Below are positions 33,488-41,204 of a stretch of DNA of 50,131 nucleotides, in pieces. The position numbers were made by a program, and so were the translations under genes. The number at the start of each line of letters is the position of its first letter. The first letter of the stretch is position 1. The notes beneath the pieces were generated by a model. That model ran no database searches. It had not been told where the DNA came from and worked only from the letters and a program-made list of their open reading frames with translations. Source of the DNA: Singulisphaera sp. GP187 (GTDB taxonomy: Bacteria > Planctomycetota > Phycisphaerae > Phycisphaerales > SM1A02); assembly GCA_945888705.1 (NCBI GenBank), contig CAMDAQ010000002.1, forward strand, positions 1-50,131, read 5' to 3'.

Positions 33488-34222
33488 ATCGAACGTCGCG
33501 TCGCCATCGTCACTGGAGCCAGCCGAGGCATCGGCAAGGCCATCGCCCTTCGACTTGCCCGTGACGGGCGCCATGTGGTCGCTGTTGCGCGCAACGCTGA
33601 CGCCTTGGCTGACGTGGTGGCTGCCATCACGGCCGCGGGCGGCAGCGCCGAGGCCCGTTCCTGCGATCTTGCCGACGCTGCGGCGTTCGCACAGCTGGTC
33701 GAGGATGTCGCTTCAGCGCACGGCCGGCTCGACATCCTCGTGAACAACGCGGGGATCACCCGCGACGGGCTCATTCTCCGCATGAGCGACGAGGATTTCG
33801 ATACGGTGCTCGCGGTCAACCTGCGCAGCTGCTTCGCCGGCTGCCGCGCCGCCAGCCGCCACATGCTGCGCGGCAAGTGGGGACGCATCGTGAACGTGGG
33901 TTCCGTCAGCGGCATCAGCGGCAACGCGGGCCAGGCCAACTACGCGGCAGCCAAGGCCGGCGTGATCGGACTGACCAAGACCATTGCGCAGGAACTCGGC
34001 TCCAAGGGGATCACGGCCAACGTGATCGCTCCCGGCTTCATCTCGACCGACATGACCGATGCCCTGCCGCAGATCGTCAAGGACAAGGCCATCGAGCACA
34101 TCCCGGTGCGTCGCTTCGGCACCCCGGACGACATCGCCTCGGCGTGCGCGTACATCAGTTCGGACGAAGCGAGCTACGTCACCGGCCACGTGCTTGTGGT
34201 CGATGGCGGCATGACGATGTGA
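33488..34222 (+). CDS. fabG: 3-oxoacyl-ACP reductase FabG, apparent ATC start
   Basis: FabG reduces 3-oxoacyl-ACP with NADPH. Translated from ATC at 33488 the protein is 244 aa, the normal length. It begins with ERRVAIVTGASRGIGKAIA (NADPH-binding TGxxxGIG), then NNAG, the catalytic Ser (NVGSVSGISG), YAAAK (Tyr-x3-Lys) and a C-terminal VTGHVLVVDGGMTM. The track reports only a GTG start at 33575, which would remove the whole nucleotide-binding motif and leave a non-functional 215-aa form. A good Shine-Dalgarno sits 7 nt before ATC. Either ATC is the real start or a base has been misread. The gene is divergent from acpP and convergent with a lipoprotein gene. Confidence 0.88.
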   Translation: MERRVAIVTGASRGIGKAIALRLARDGRHVVAVARNADALADVVAAITAAGGSAEARSCDLADAAAFAQLVEDVASAHGRLDILVNNAGITRDGLILRMSDEDFDTVLAVNLRSCFAGCRAASRHMLRGKWGRIVNVGSVSGISGNAGQANYAAAKAGVIGLTKTIAQELGSKGITANVIAPGFISTDMTDALPQIVKDKAIEHIPVRRFGTPDDIASACAYISSDEASYVTGHVLVVDGGMTM

Positions 34223-34265
34223 TCGCCGCGCTCCCGCGGAGCGCCCGAGCGTGACCAGCCATGAA

Positions 34266-34294
34266 AAGAGCCCCCATCAAGGGGGCTCTTGTCG
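34266..34294. terminator. Bidirectional terminator between fabG and a lipoprotein gene
   Basis: AAGAGCCCCC (34266-34275) pairs with GGGGGCTCTT (34281-34290) around ATCAA. It is followed by TTTTC on the minus strand and by GTCG after CTT on the plus strand, so it works best for the minus-strand fab unit. Confidence 0.82.
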
Positions 34295-34313
34295 TTCGTG
34301 ACGGCCTGTCGGT

Positions 34314-35105
34314 TCAGTTGCCCGAGGGATTCGGTCCCGTCGGGGCGGGCACCGGCTCGGCCGGCGGCTTACGGCGCATCGGCGCACCGCCACCGCCCAC
34401 GCCCGAGCCCATCTTGGGCGTTTCGCTGTCGCCCTCTTCCTGCATCTTCTTCTGCGGAGGAGCAATGACTTCCTCAGGCTCATCAGCACGGGCGAGGTAC
34501 TTCGAGACGACGTCGAACCAGGCCTTGACCCAATCATCGCCCGACAGTTTGTCGATCATGCCGGGAAGGCACGGCTCGGCGGTGAAGGTGCCGCTCTCGT
34601 CATCGCTGGCGGTGAAGGCCCACATCGCGACCTGGTCATCGCCCGCTGAGTACGAGAACACGGCGAGCGCGCAGTCGGCGCCATCGGGGCTCTTGCCCCA
34701 GCGGCACTCTGCCTTGGTCACGTTGTCGGTCGCGCGCTTCCACGAGCCGTCATCGACCATCTCCTTGAGGATGGCCTTGTCGTCGTCGCTGAGCATCGGG
34801 TCGACCTTGGACTGCTCGCCGCGCACCACGCCGTCCATGAACTTGAGCATGGCGATGCGCTCGGGGTCCGCCGGCGGCGCAAGGTCCTCGGGCAGGCTCA
34901 CGCGCTGGTCGATGCCGTAGCGCTCCATGAGCTCGGCGATGCTGGTGACTGCTGGCGCCGGCGGCGGCGGCGGGGGCTCGGGCTCGGCCTGCGCGACCGG
35001 CGGCGGCGGCGGGGGGGCTTCTTCGCCGCATGCGGCCAGAGCGAGCGGCGCCAGGACGGCGCAACAACGAAGAAGTTCAGGCAGCGACGGGATCGGGCTG
35101 GTCAT
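34314..35105 (-). CDS. Proline-rich predicted lipoprotein
   Basis: The 263-aa precursor has a signal ending in a lipobox (APLALAAC). Two polyproline blocks follow (EEAPPPPPP, EPEPPPPPPAP), then a globular helical region with conserved-looking CRWGKSPDGADCALAVFSYS, and finally a Pro/Gly-rich tail. The paired cysteines in the CRW...DC segment could form a disulfide. The gene overlaps fabD by 29 bp and is the last of the rpmF-plsX-fabH-fabD unit, so it is made together with the fatty-acid enzymes. GAGG precedes the ATG by 9 nt. Function unknown. Confidence 0.75.
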   Translation of the reverse strand: MTSPIPSLPELLRCCAVLAPLALAACGEEAPPPPPPVAQAEPEPPPPPPAPAVTSIAELMERYGIDQRVSLPEDLAPPADPERIAMLKFMDGVVRGEQSKVDPMLSDDDKAILKEMVDDGSWKRATDNVTKAECRWGKSPDGADCALAVFSYSAGDDQVAMWAFTASDDESGTFTAEPCLPGMIDKLSGDDWVKAWFDVVSKYLARADEPEEVIAPPQKKMQEEGDSETPKMGSGVGGGGAPMRRKPPAEPVPAPTGPNPSGN

Positions 35106-36021
35106 GGCTGGTCACCTCGCAGGTTCGGTCGATCCGCTTCATGAGGCCCCTCAGGACGGTGCCCGGGGCTACCTCGCGGTACGACACCACTGTACCGCCC
35201 GAGCGCATCGCGGCGATGAGGTCCGTGCAGGATTGGCTCCAACGGACTGGCGCCGTGAGCTGCTCGACGAGGAGCCGCTTGATGGTGGAGGGGTCGTTGC
35301 CATGGGGTCGGGCCGTCACGTTGCTCCAGACCGGGCAGGTCGGTGCCGAGAACGCGGTCCGGTCGAGGGCCTCGGCCAGGCGCTCGGCCGCCGGCTGCAT
35401 GAGCGGGCTGTGGAAGGCGCCCGCCACCGTCAGCTTGGCTGCCCGGAGCCCGAGTTCGCCGGCGACGGTGACGGCGCGGTCGCAGGCCGTGGCGTGGCCG
35501 CTGAGCACGATCTGCCCGGGGGCATTGAAGTTGGCGCAGACGAGACAATCGCCCTCGGCCGCCTTGGCGCAGACCTCAAGGGCTTTCTCCTCGTCGGCTC
35601 CGATCAGGGCGACCATGCCGCCCTGGCTGGCCTCGGCGGCATCCTGCATGAAGCGGCCGCGCAGCGCAACCAGTCGGAGTCCATCCTCGAAACTGAACGA
35701 GCCGGCCAGATGCAGCGCGGTGTACTCGCCGAGCGAGAGCCCCGCCGCGGTGGCGAGGGAGAGCGGCGCGCGTTCGCGCATGGCCGCCGCGCACGCCACG
35801 CCCACGGTGTAGAGCGCGGGCTGGCTGATGTCGGTCCGGCTGAGCTGCTCGAGCGGTCCGTTGGCGCAGATGGCCGACAAGGTCATGCCGATCGGCAGCG
35901 ACACCGTGCGGTCGGCGGTCTCGATGATGGTGCGCGCGGCGCTGCTTGCGGCAGCCCACGCGGTGCCCATGCCCACGGCTTGCGCCCCTTGTCCGGGGCA
36001 GAGAAGGACGGTCTGGCTCAT
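35077..36021 (-). CDS. fabD: Malonyl-CoA:ACP transacylase
   Basis: FabD transfers malonyl from CoA to ACP. The 314-aa protein has the N-terminal LLCPGQGAQAVGMG, the nucleophile motif GLSLGEYTALHLAGS (normally GHSLGEY; the first variable position is Leu here, but the GxSxG core is kept), the substrate Arg in LVALRGRFMQ, and VAGAFHSPLMQPA with the catalytic His. An AGGAG sits 6 nt before the ATG. A 7-bp hairpin precedes it in the fabH-fabD gap. The overlap with the lipoprotein gene is 29 bp. Confidence 0.95.
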   Translation of the reverse strand: MSQTVLLCPGQGAQAVGMGTAWAAASSAARTIIETADRTVSLPIGMTLSAICANGPLEQLSRTDISQPALYTVGVACAAAMRERAPLSLATAAGLSLGEYTALHLAGSFSFEDGLRLVALRGRFMQDAAEASQGGMVALIGADEEKALEVCAKAAEGDCLVCANFNAPGQIVLSGHATACDRAVTVAGELGLRAAKLTVAGAFHSPLMQPAAERLAEALDRTAFSAPTCPVWSNVTARPHGNDPSTIKRLLVEQLTAPVRWSQSCTDLIAAMRSGGTVVSYREVAPGTVLRGLMKRIDRTCEVTSHDQPDPVAA

Positions 36022-36036
36022 GGTGGCTCCTGTCTG

Positions 36037-36054
36037 GCCGGCATGCGTGCCGGC
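36037..36054 (-). other. Hairpin in the fabH-fabD gap
   Basis: GCCGGCA pairs with TGCCGGC around a 4-nt loop, between the fabH stop and the fabD Shine-Dalgarno. It has no T-tract; it may tune fabD translation or mRNA stability. Confidence 0.5.
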
Positions 36055-36061
36055 GGGTGCG

Positions 36062-37057
36062 TCACTTGTCCCACACGCAACTCGCCCACGTCAGGCCGCC
36101 ACCGAAGGCGACCATGATGAAGGGCTGGCCGTCGGGAGTCTTGCCAGCGCGGTTCAGTTCGTCAAGGCAGAGCCCGACCGAACCCGCGCTCGTGTTGCCG
36201 TAGCGATCGATGTTGACCAGGACTTTCTCGCGTGGCAGGTTCAGCTTCTCGATGGCGCTCTCGATGATGCGCGCATTCGACTGGTGGCAGATCACTTGGC
36301 TGACGTCGTCCACCGAGAGGCCGGTCTTCTGGAAGGCATCCTCGATGACCTCGCGGAAGCGGTTCACCGCGAACTTGTAGACCTCGCGCCCGTTCATGCG
36401 CAGGTTGCCCAGGCGGATCGGGTTCGCGCGATCGCACTCGGGCACGATGTCCGGGCGGTACGGCATGTAGAGGTGCTGCCAGTTCGCGCCATCGGCGCTC
36501 ATGGTCTGGTACCGGCAGCCCTTCGATGGATCGTCGCAGCGCTCGAGCACCACGGCCCCGGCCGCATCGCCGAAGAGGATGCTCACCGTGCGGTCGGTGT
36601 AGTCGACGACCGAGGAGATCGCATCGCAGCCGATGGCGAGCACGCGCTTGGCGCGGCCGGCCCGGATGATCGAATCGGCCACGTTGACCGAGTAGACGAA
36701 ACCGCTGCATGCCGCGGCGATGTCGAACGCGCCCGCCGGCGTGGCACCGAGGGCAGCGGCAACACGGCACGCCGTGCTCGGGCAGAGCATCTCGCCGCTG
36801 ACGGTGCCCAAGATGACGAGGTCGATGTCGCTGCCCTTGACGCCCGCCATGTCGAGCGCGCGCTGGCCGGCGAGGCAACTCAGGTTGAAGACAGGGTCGA
36901 GCGCGCCCGCCGAGACGCGGCGCTCGCGGATGCCCGTGCGCTGGGCGATCCAGTCATCGCTCGTGTCGAGGATGCGCGCGAGGTCGTTGTTGGTCAGCGT
37001 GGTGTCGGGAACGGCCGAGCCGGTTCCCGCGAGCCGGACACCGCAGGGCTGGATCAT
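36062..37057 (-). CDS. fabH: Beta-ketoacyl-ACP synthase III
   Basis: FabH starts fatty-acid synthesis by condensing acyl-CoA with malonyl-ACP. The 331-aa protein shows GVRLAGTGSAVPDTTLTN at the start, the active-site Cys in DIAAACSGFVYSVN, the His in VICHQSNARI and the Asn in YGNTSAGSVGL. The start at 37057 overlaps the plsX stop (ATGA) and is preferred to the track start at 37189, which would add a 44-residue non-homologous leader inside plsX. Confidence 0.96.
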   Translation of the reverse strand: MIQPCGVRLAGTGSAVPDTTLTNNDLARILDTSDDWIAQRTGIRERRVSAGALDPVFNLSCLAGQRALDMAGVKGSDIDLVILGTVSGEMLCPSTACRVAAALGATPAGAFDIAAACSGFVYSVNVADSIIRAGRAKRVLAIGCDAISSVVDYTDRTVSILFGDAAGAVVLERCDDPSKGCRYQTMSADGANWQHLYMPYRPDIVPECDRANPIRLGNLRMNGREVYKFAVNRFREVIEDAFQKTGLSVDDVSQVICHQSNARIIESAIEKLNLPREKVLVNIDRYGNTSAGSVGLCLDELNRAGKTPDGQPFIMVAFGGGLTWASCVWDK

Positions 37058-38070
37058 GCCTGGGCCGCCGTGCACGCTGCGAAGCGCTTGACGAGCGTGT
37101 CGTTGATCCCCGCGGCGACGAACTGCTTGCAGCGAAGCACGGCGTTCATGATGGTTCGCGCCTGGCTCGAGCCGTGGCTGATGAGGCACGTTCCGTTCAC
37201 GCCCATGAGCGGCGCGCCGCCGTACTCGTGGTAGTCGTACTTGGCGTAGAGGCTCTTGACGACCGGGTCGAGCCGGGCCGCGAGCGTAGAATCGATCTCG
37301 AGCACCTCGGTCGCGAGGGCACGGAAGATGCCCGCCGAGAGGCCCTCGGCGAGCTTGATCATGACGTTCCCCACGACGCCGTTGGTGATCACCACGTCGG
37401 CTTCGCCATCAAAGACGCCGCGTCCTTCGACGAAGCCGATGAAGTTGATGTTGGGCGTGTTTTCCAGCAGTTCGCGGGCTTCCTTCGCATCGGCGGTGCC
37501 CTTGTTGGCTTCGCCGCCCACGTTCATCAGCGCCACGCGAGGCTGCTTGATGCCGAGGATGTCGTGGGCATAGACATCGCCCATGACGCCATACTGCGCC
37601 AGGTGCGCCGGCTTGGGTTCGATGTTCGCACCGACGTCGATGAGCACCACCGGGCCAGCGAAGGTCGGGATGGTGCAAGCGATGCCCGGGCGGATCACGC
37701 CAGGGAGGCGACGCAGGTACATCTGGGCGCCGGCCACGCACGCGCCGGTGTTGCCCGCGCTGAGGATCGCATCGAGCCGCTGGGCATACCCGGGTGCGCC
37801 CATCTTGCTCATGACGGTGATCGAAGAATCTTCCTTGTTGCGGATGCCGTCGACGGGCGACTCATCCATGCCGATGACCTGCGACGTGAAGACGCACTCG
37901 ATGCGCGGATCCTTGATGCCGCGCTCGCTGAGCGTGTCCTCGATGGCGCCGCGATCACCCAGCAGCACCAGCGTGTCGTCGTCGGCGAGGCGGGGAAGGG
38001 CCTGCAGGGCGCCCTTCAGGATCTCGTCGGGGGCGTTGTCGCCCCCCATGACGTCGACGCCGATGCGCAT
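37054..38070 (-). CDS. plsX: Phosphate acyltransferase PlsX
   Basis: PlsX makes acyl-phosphate from acyl-ACP for the first step of phospholipid synthesis. The 338-aa protein begins MRIGVDVMGGDNAPDEIL and contains SAGNTGACVAGAQMYLRRLPGV, LIDVGANIEPKPAHL, and INFIGFVEGRGVFDGEADVVI, all conserved in PlsX. The ATG directly follows the rpmF stop (TAA-ATG), so translation is coupled. The order rpmF-plsX-fabH-fabD is common in bacteria. Confidence 0.97.
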   Translation of the reverse strand: MRIGVDVMGGDNAPDEILKGALQALPRLADDDTLVLLGDRGAIEDTLSERGIKDPRIECVFTSQVIGMDESPVDGIRNKEDSSITVMSKMGAPGYAQRLDAILSAGNTGACVAGAQMYLRRLPGVIRPGIACTIPTFAGPVVLIDVGANIEPKPAHLAQYGVMGDVYAHDILGIKQPRVALMNVGGEANKGTADAKEARELLENTPNINFIGFVEGRGVFDGEADVVITNGVVGNVMIKLAEGLSAGIFRALATEVLEIDSTLAARLDPVVKSLYAKYDYHEYGGAPLMGVNGTCLISHGSSQARTIMNAVLRCKQFVAAGINDTLVKRFAACTAAQA

Positions 38071-38256
38071 TTAGGCTTCCTGGCCGCCGAGCTTCAGCTG
38101 CAGGCCAGGGCGGACGTAGCCGCAGGCCATGCACGAGGCGTGCGGACGCTTGGCAGCGCCGCAGTTGGGGCACAGGGTGGTGTGCACGGGCTTGAGGGCC
38201 TGGTGCGCACGGCGACGGCGCTTGCGGCCGGGCGAGGTTCGGAAGGCGGGATTCAT
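38071..38256 (-). CDS. rpmF: 50S ribosomal protein L32
   Basis: The 61-aa protein has the basic N-terminus MNPAFRTSPGRKRRRRAH and a four-cysteine zinc ribbon (CPNCG and CMACG), so it is the zinc-binding form. GGAG lies 6 nt before the ATG. It is the first gene of the rpmF-plsX-fabH-fabD unit and lies behind a good sigma70 promoter. Confidence 0.95.
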   Translation of the reverse strand: MNPAFRTSPGRKRRRRAHQALKPVHTTLCPNCGAAKRPHASCMACGYVRPGLQLKLGGQEA

Positions 38257-38310
38257 GGCTGGCTCCGTGGTCAGGGCGCGCACGACAGGGCGCGCTGTGT
38301 CGAGCGAAGC

Positions 38311-38338
38311 AGTTTAGGGGAATGGTGCTGCAAGTCAA
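38311..38338 (-). promoter_or_regulatory. Sigma70-type promoter for rpmF-plsX-fabHD, TTGACT-16-TAAACT
   Basis: On the minus strand TTGACT (38338-38333) and TAAACT (38316-38311) are 16 bp apart. This gives a leader of about 50 nt before the rpmF ATG. It is the best full promoter match in the window. Confidence 0.8.
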
Positions 38339-38376
38339 GGAGATGAAGGGTCTTCCTATAACACGGAAGCGGACCG

Positions 38377-38405
38377 TTGCAGCGGAGCCGAGGCTTCGCT
38401 AGTCT
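38377..38405 (+). promoter_or_regulatory. Sigma70-type promoter for rpsL-rpsG, TTGCAG-17-TAGTCT
   Basis: TTGCAG (38377-38382) and TAGTCT (38400-38405) are 17 bp apart. The leader to the rpsL ATG at 38431 is about 18 nt, without an obvious Shine-Dalgarno. Confidence 0.75.
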
Positions 38406-38430
38406 TGTCGACCCTTCACTTCAAACGCCA

Positions 38431-38817
38431 ATGCCGACCATCAATCAACTCGTTCGCAAGCCCCGCCGCTCTCCCGCCACCAAGTCCAAGGTGCGCGAAC
38501 TTGCCGCCTGCCCGCAAAAGCGCGGCGTGTGCCTGCAGGTCAAGACGGTCAGCCCCAAGAAGCCGAACTCCGCGCTCCGCAAGGTGTGCCGCGTCCGCCT
38601 GAGCAATGGCCGTGAAGTCACCGCCTACATCGGCGGCGAAGGCCACAACCTCCAGGAACACTCGATCGTGCTCGTGCGCGGCGGCCGCGTGCGCGACCTT
38701 CCCGGCGTGCGCTACCACGTCGTGCGCGGTGCGCTCGACTGCCTCGGCGTCGACGGCCGCAAGAAGAGCCGCTCGTGCTACGGCGTGAAGAAGAAGGCCG
38801 CTGCCGCCAAGAAGTGA
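38431..38817 (+). CDS. rpsL: 30S ribosomal protein S12, with Arg at position 88
   Basis: The 128-aa S12 sits at the decoding centre. It has [38 protein letters not shown] (Lys43 kept) and [13 protein letters not shown]. Residue 88 is Arg where most bacteria have Lys; K88R is a known streptomycin-resistance substitution in M. tuberculosis and in E. coli. Asp89, the site methylthiolated by RimO in E. coli, is present. The start at 38431 is the family start; the track start at 38377 lies in the promoter. Confidence 0.98.
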   Translation: MPTINQLVRKPRRSPATKSKVRELAACPQKRGVCLQVKTVSPKKPNSALRKVCRVRLSNGREVTAYIGGEGHNLQEHSIVLVRGGRVRDLPGVRYHVVRGALDCLGVDGRKKSRSCYGVKKKAAAAKK

Positions 38818-38993
38818 TCGCGCAGCGGATGATGGAACACCTGCGGGCAACCGCAGGAGCAGCCCCGGGATCCTCCCGGGCCGTGCAGGCCGGTCGCCTG
38901 CGACAACCCCAGTAACGGTGCTCCCCAGTCCGGGCATGTCCAACGCCCGAGCATCGTGAAACCAACCGGGCCAATGGCCCAGAGGACCCAGAG
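38818..38993 (+). ncRNA. Structured rpsL-rpsG intercistronic region, possible S7 control site
   Basis: The 176-nt gap contains CCTGCGG-GCAA-CCGCAGG (38840-38857, a GNRA-type loop), CCCGGGA-TCC-TCCCGGG (38864-38880) and GGGCC-AAT-GGCCC (38968-38980), the last directly before the AGAGGA of rpsG. In E. coli, S7 binds the rpsL-rpsG gap to repress its own operon; a similar role is inferred here from position and fold potential, not from sequence identity. Confidence 0.4.
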
Positions 38994-39485
38994 ATGGCAC
39001 GTTTCACCGCCAGCGAGAAGCAGCTCAAGCCCGATCCCCGCTACCAGGACTTGGTCGTGTCCAAGTTCATCAACTGCATCATGGAAGACGGCAAGAAGGC
39101 CACCGCCATGCGCGTGGTCTATGACGCCTTCGACGTGATCCAGGCTCGCTTGGACAAGGACAAGTCGGAGAACATGCCGAAGACCGCGATCGAGGTCTTC
39201 CACCTCGCGCTCGAGAACGTGCGTCCGTCGGTCGAAGTGCGCTCCAAGCGCGTCGGTGGTGCCAACTATCAGGTTCCGATGCAGCTCTCCAAGCGCCGCG
39301 CCCAGAGCCTGGCCTTCCGCTGGATCATCGGTTCGGCCCGCGACGAGAAGGGCAAGCCAATCGCCCAGCGCCTGAGCAAGGAAATCATGGACTCCGCCCG
39401 CAACGAGGGCAAGTCGGTGCAGACGCGCGAGAACACGCACAAGATGGCCGACGCCAACAAGGCGTTCGCCCACTTCGCGTGGTGA
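38994..39485 (+). CDS. rpsG: 30S ribosomal protein S7
   Basis: The 163-aa S7 is a primary 16S rRNA-binding protein of the small-subunit head. Seen are SKFINCIMEDGKKATAMRVVYDAFD, ALENVRPSVEVRSKRVGGANYQVPM (the highly conserved core), FRWIIGSAR and THKMADANKAFAHFAW. GAGG lies 9 nt before the ATG. A terminator follows, so the usual fusA and tuf genes are not part of this operon. Confidence 0.98.
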   Translation: MARFTASEKQLKPDPRYQDLVVSKFINCIMEDGKKATAMRVVYDAFDVIQARLDKDKSENMPKTAIEVFHLALENVRPSVEVRSKRVGGANYQVPMQLSKRRAQSLAFRWIIGSARDEKGKPIAQRLSKEIMDSARNEGKSVQTRENTHKMADANKAFAHFAW

Positions 39486-39546
39486 TCCGGTCCCGCGCGA
39501 GCGGGATGCCGGCCACGGCCATGCACGGTTCCAGGCACACACTCCA

Positions 39547-39577
39547 AGGGCGGGCCACTCGGCCCGCCCTGTTCATT
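39547..39577 (+). terminator. Terminator after rpsG
   Basis: AGGGCGGGCC (39547-39556) pairs with GGCCCGCCCT (39561-39570) around ACTC, followed by GTTCATT. The stem is very stable but the T-tract is broken. Confidence 0.75.
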
Positions 39578-39632
39578 GGTCACGGACGAATGACGGAGCC
39601 GCCGCTCGGCCAGCGTCCATCGGACCACGTGC

Positions 39633-40667
39633 ATGGCTGAGCACGCCGATCGTCATGCGCGTCAGCGCCTCGTCGCAGGATTCACCGGGCCGGCGCAGGA
39701 GCGGCTGCGCGCCTCGAGCGCACTCGTGGCCGGCTGCGGCGCGCTGGGCTGCCTGATTGCGGACCAACTCGTGCGTGCAGGAGTGGGCCGCGTGGTGATC
39801 GTGGACCGCGACGTGGTCGAGCCGAGCAACCTGCAGCGGCAATGCCTCTTCACGACGGCCGATGTCGGCGTGCCCAAGGCGATCGCGGCGCGCGCGCGGC
39901 TCGAGGCCGTCGATCCGTCGGCGCGCATTGAGGCGTGGGTCGACTCGATCGATCGCGAATCGATCGAGGACTACGTCGACGGCATCGATCTGGTGTTCGA
40001 CGGCTTCGATGCGATGGAGCCTCGGTACCTGCTGAACGACGTGTGCGTGCGCGATGGCCGGCCATGGGTCTACTGCGCCGCGATCGCCACGCAGGCGCGT
40101 GCCATGCTGGTGCGGCCCGGTGGTCCTTGTCTGCGATGCGTGTGGCCCGACGCACCACCGGCCGGCGCGCTTGGCACGTGCGACACCGCGGGAGTGCTCG
40201 GCTCGACGGTCGCCATCGCGGCGGGAGCGAGCGTGGCGCTCGGACTGCCGATCCTGGCCGGTGCCGAGCCGAGTACGCCGACGCTCGTCAGTGTCGACGC
40301 GGCAGCCGGATCGTGGCGCACGATCGCGGTCGCGAAGGATCCCGCGTGCCCGTGCTGCGGTGCCGGCCGGTTCGAGTGGCTCGATGGCGACGCGGGATCG
40401 GGAGCGGCGGTCCTGTGCGGACGCAACGCGGTGCAGATCCGGCCGGCGGTCGAGTCGGTGCTGGATGAATCGGGGTGGCTGGCGCGACTCGCCCACGCCG
40501 GATCGTTCACGGTCGGTCAAGGATTGGTGCGTGGATCGATCGATCCTTCGCTGTCAAGTGGCTTGGCGCTTGACCTCACGGTCTTCATCGATGGCAGGGC
40601 CGTGGTGCACGGCACCAGCGACCCGGCGATCGCTGCGGCGGTCTGCGCGCGCGTGCTCGGCGGCTGA
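39633..40667 (+). CDS. ThiF/MoeB/HesA-type adenylyltransferase
   Basis: The 344-aa E1-like enzyme adenylates the C-terminus of a small ubiquitin-like sulfur carrier. Marks are AGCGALGCLIADQLVRAGVG (ATP-binding), VDRDVVEPSNLQRQCLF, a possible active-site Cys in GTCDTAGVLGS, and two CxxC pairs for zinc (CLRC and CPCC). Family members act in thiamine, molybdopterin or cysteine synthesis; no sulfur-carrier gene lies nearby, so I cannot choose. The C-terminal 90 residues, after the second CxxC, may be a carrier-like or rhodanese-remnant segment (not verified). No -10 hexamer is obvious upstream. Confidence 0.88.
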   Translation: MAEHADRHARQRLVAGFTGPAQERLRASSALVAGCGALGCLIADQLVRAGVGRVVIVDRDVVEPSNLQRQCLFTTADVGVPKAIAARARLEAVDPSARIEAWVDSIDRESIEDYVDGIDLVFDGFDAMEPRYLLNDVCVRDGRPWVYCAAIATQARAMLVRPGGPCLRCVWPDAPPAGALGTCDTAGVLGSTVAIAAGASVALGLPILAGAEPSTPTLVSVDAAAGSWRTIAVAKDPACPCCGAGRFEWLDGDAGSGAAVLCGRNAVQIRPAVESVLDESGWLARLAHAGSFTVGQGLVRGSIDPSLSSGLALDLTVFIDGRAVVHGTSDPAIAAAVCARVLGG

Positions 40668-40688
40668 TCGACACGACGGATCGGTCGG

Positions 40689-40694
40689 TACGAT
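40689..40694 (+). promoter_or_regulatory. -10 TACGAT for the DinB-like gene, leaderless type
   Basis: TACGAT ends 9 nt before the ATG at 40704, with CCTGCGACC and no Shine-Dalgarno between. Confidence 0.5.
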
Positions 40695-40703
40695 CCTGCG
40701 ACC

Positions 40704-41204
40704 ATGGGACTCTTCGCCAGCTGCATCGCTCACGACTGCCTCGCCACCGTCGGCTACGCCGACAAGCTCTGCCAGGGAATTCCTGCGGAGTCGTTCGCGC
40801 GCATGCCCTTCACGGACATGAACAGCGCGGCCTTCAACATCGGTCACCTGAGCATCTATCCCGCGCGCATGGCGACCTTGATCGGCCACGAGGGAGCGAT
40901 CTCGAACCCCGCAGGCTGGGAGGATCTCTTCAAGGCCGGCGCGCCCTGCGTCGATGCGGGCACGTATCCATCGAAGGATGCGCTCATGGCGCACTACATG
41001 GCCGGTCACCAGAAGGTGGCTGAGCTGCTCACCGAGCTCGACGATTCGGTGCTTGCGGGACCGAATCCCGTGGAGGGCGTCTTCAAGGAACGCTTCCCCG
41101 TGCTGGGGCAGGCGGTGCTGTTCCTCTGCAACAATCACCAGATGATGCACCTGGGCCAGATCAGTGCGTGGCGTCGCGTGATGGGACTCGGGAGCGCGAT
41201 GTGA
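40704..41204 (+). CDS. DinB-family (DinB_2) helical protein
   Basis: The 166-aa protein fits the four-helix DinB/YfiT fold. Candidate metal histidines lie in NIGHLSIYPARM and in NNHQMMHLGQISAWRR near the C-terminus, the latter being the strongest family match. DinB-like proteins include thiol S-transferases (bacillithiol, mycothiol) and many unknowns. The stop overlaps the GTG of the next gene (GTGA), so the exported protein that follows is co-translated. Confidence 0.8.
   Translation: MGLFASCIAHDCLATVGYADKLCQGIPAESFARMPFTDMNSAAFNIGHLSIYPARMATLIGHEGAISNPAGWEDLFKAGAPCVDAGTYPSKDALMAHYMAGHQKVAELLTELDDSVLAGPNPVEGVFKERFPVLGQAVLFLCNNHQMMHLGQISAWRRVMGLGSAM

Noticed and set aside
33575-34222. GTG at 33575 as the fabG start
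   Set aside because: It would remove the TGASRGIG nucleotide-binding motif that is encoded in frame immediately upstream behind a good Shine-Dalgarno.
38357-38362. TATAAC as an extra promoter upstream of rpsL
   Set aside because: It resembles a -10, but the TTGCAG-17-TAGTCT pair closer to rpsL is better placed; TATAAC lacks a convincing -35.
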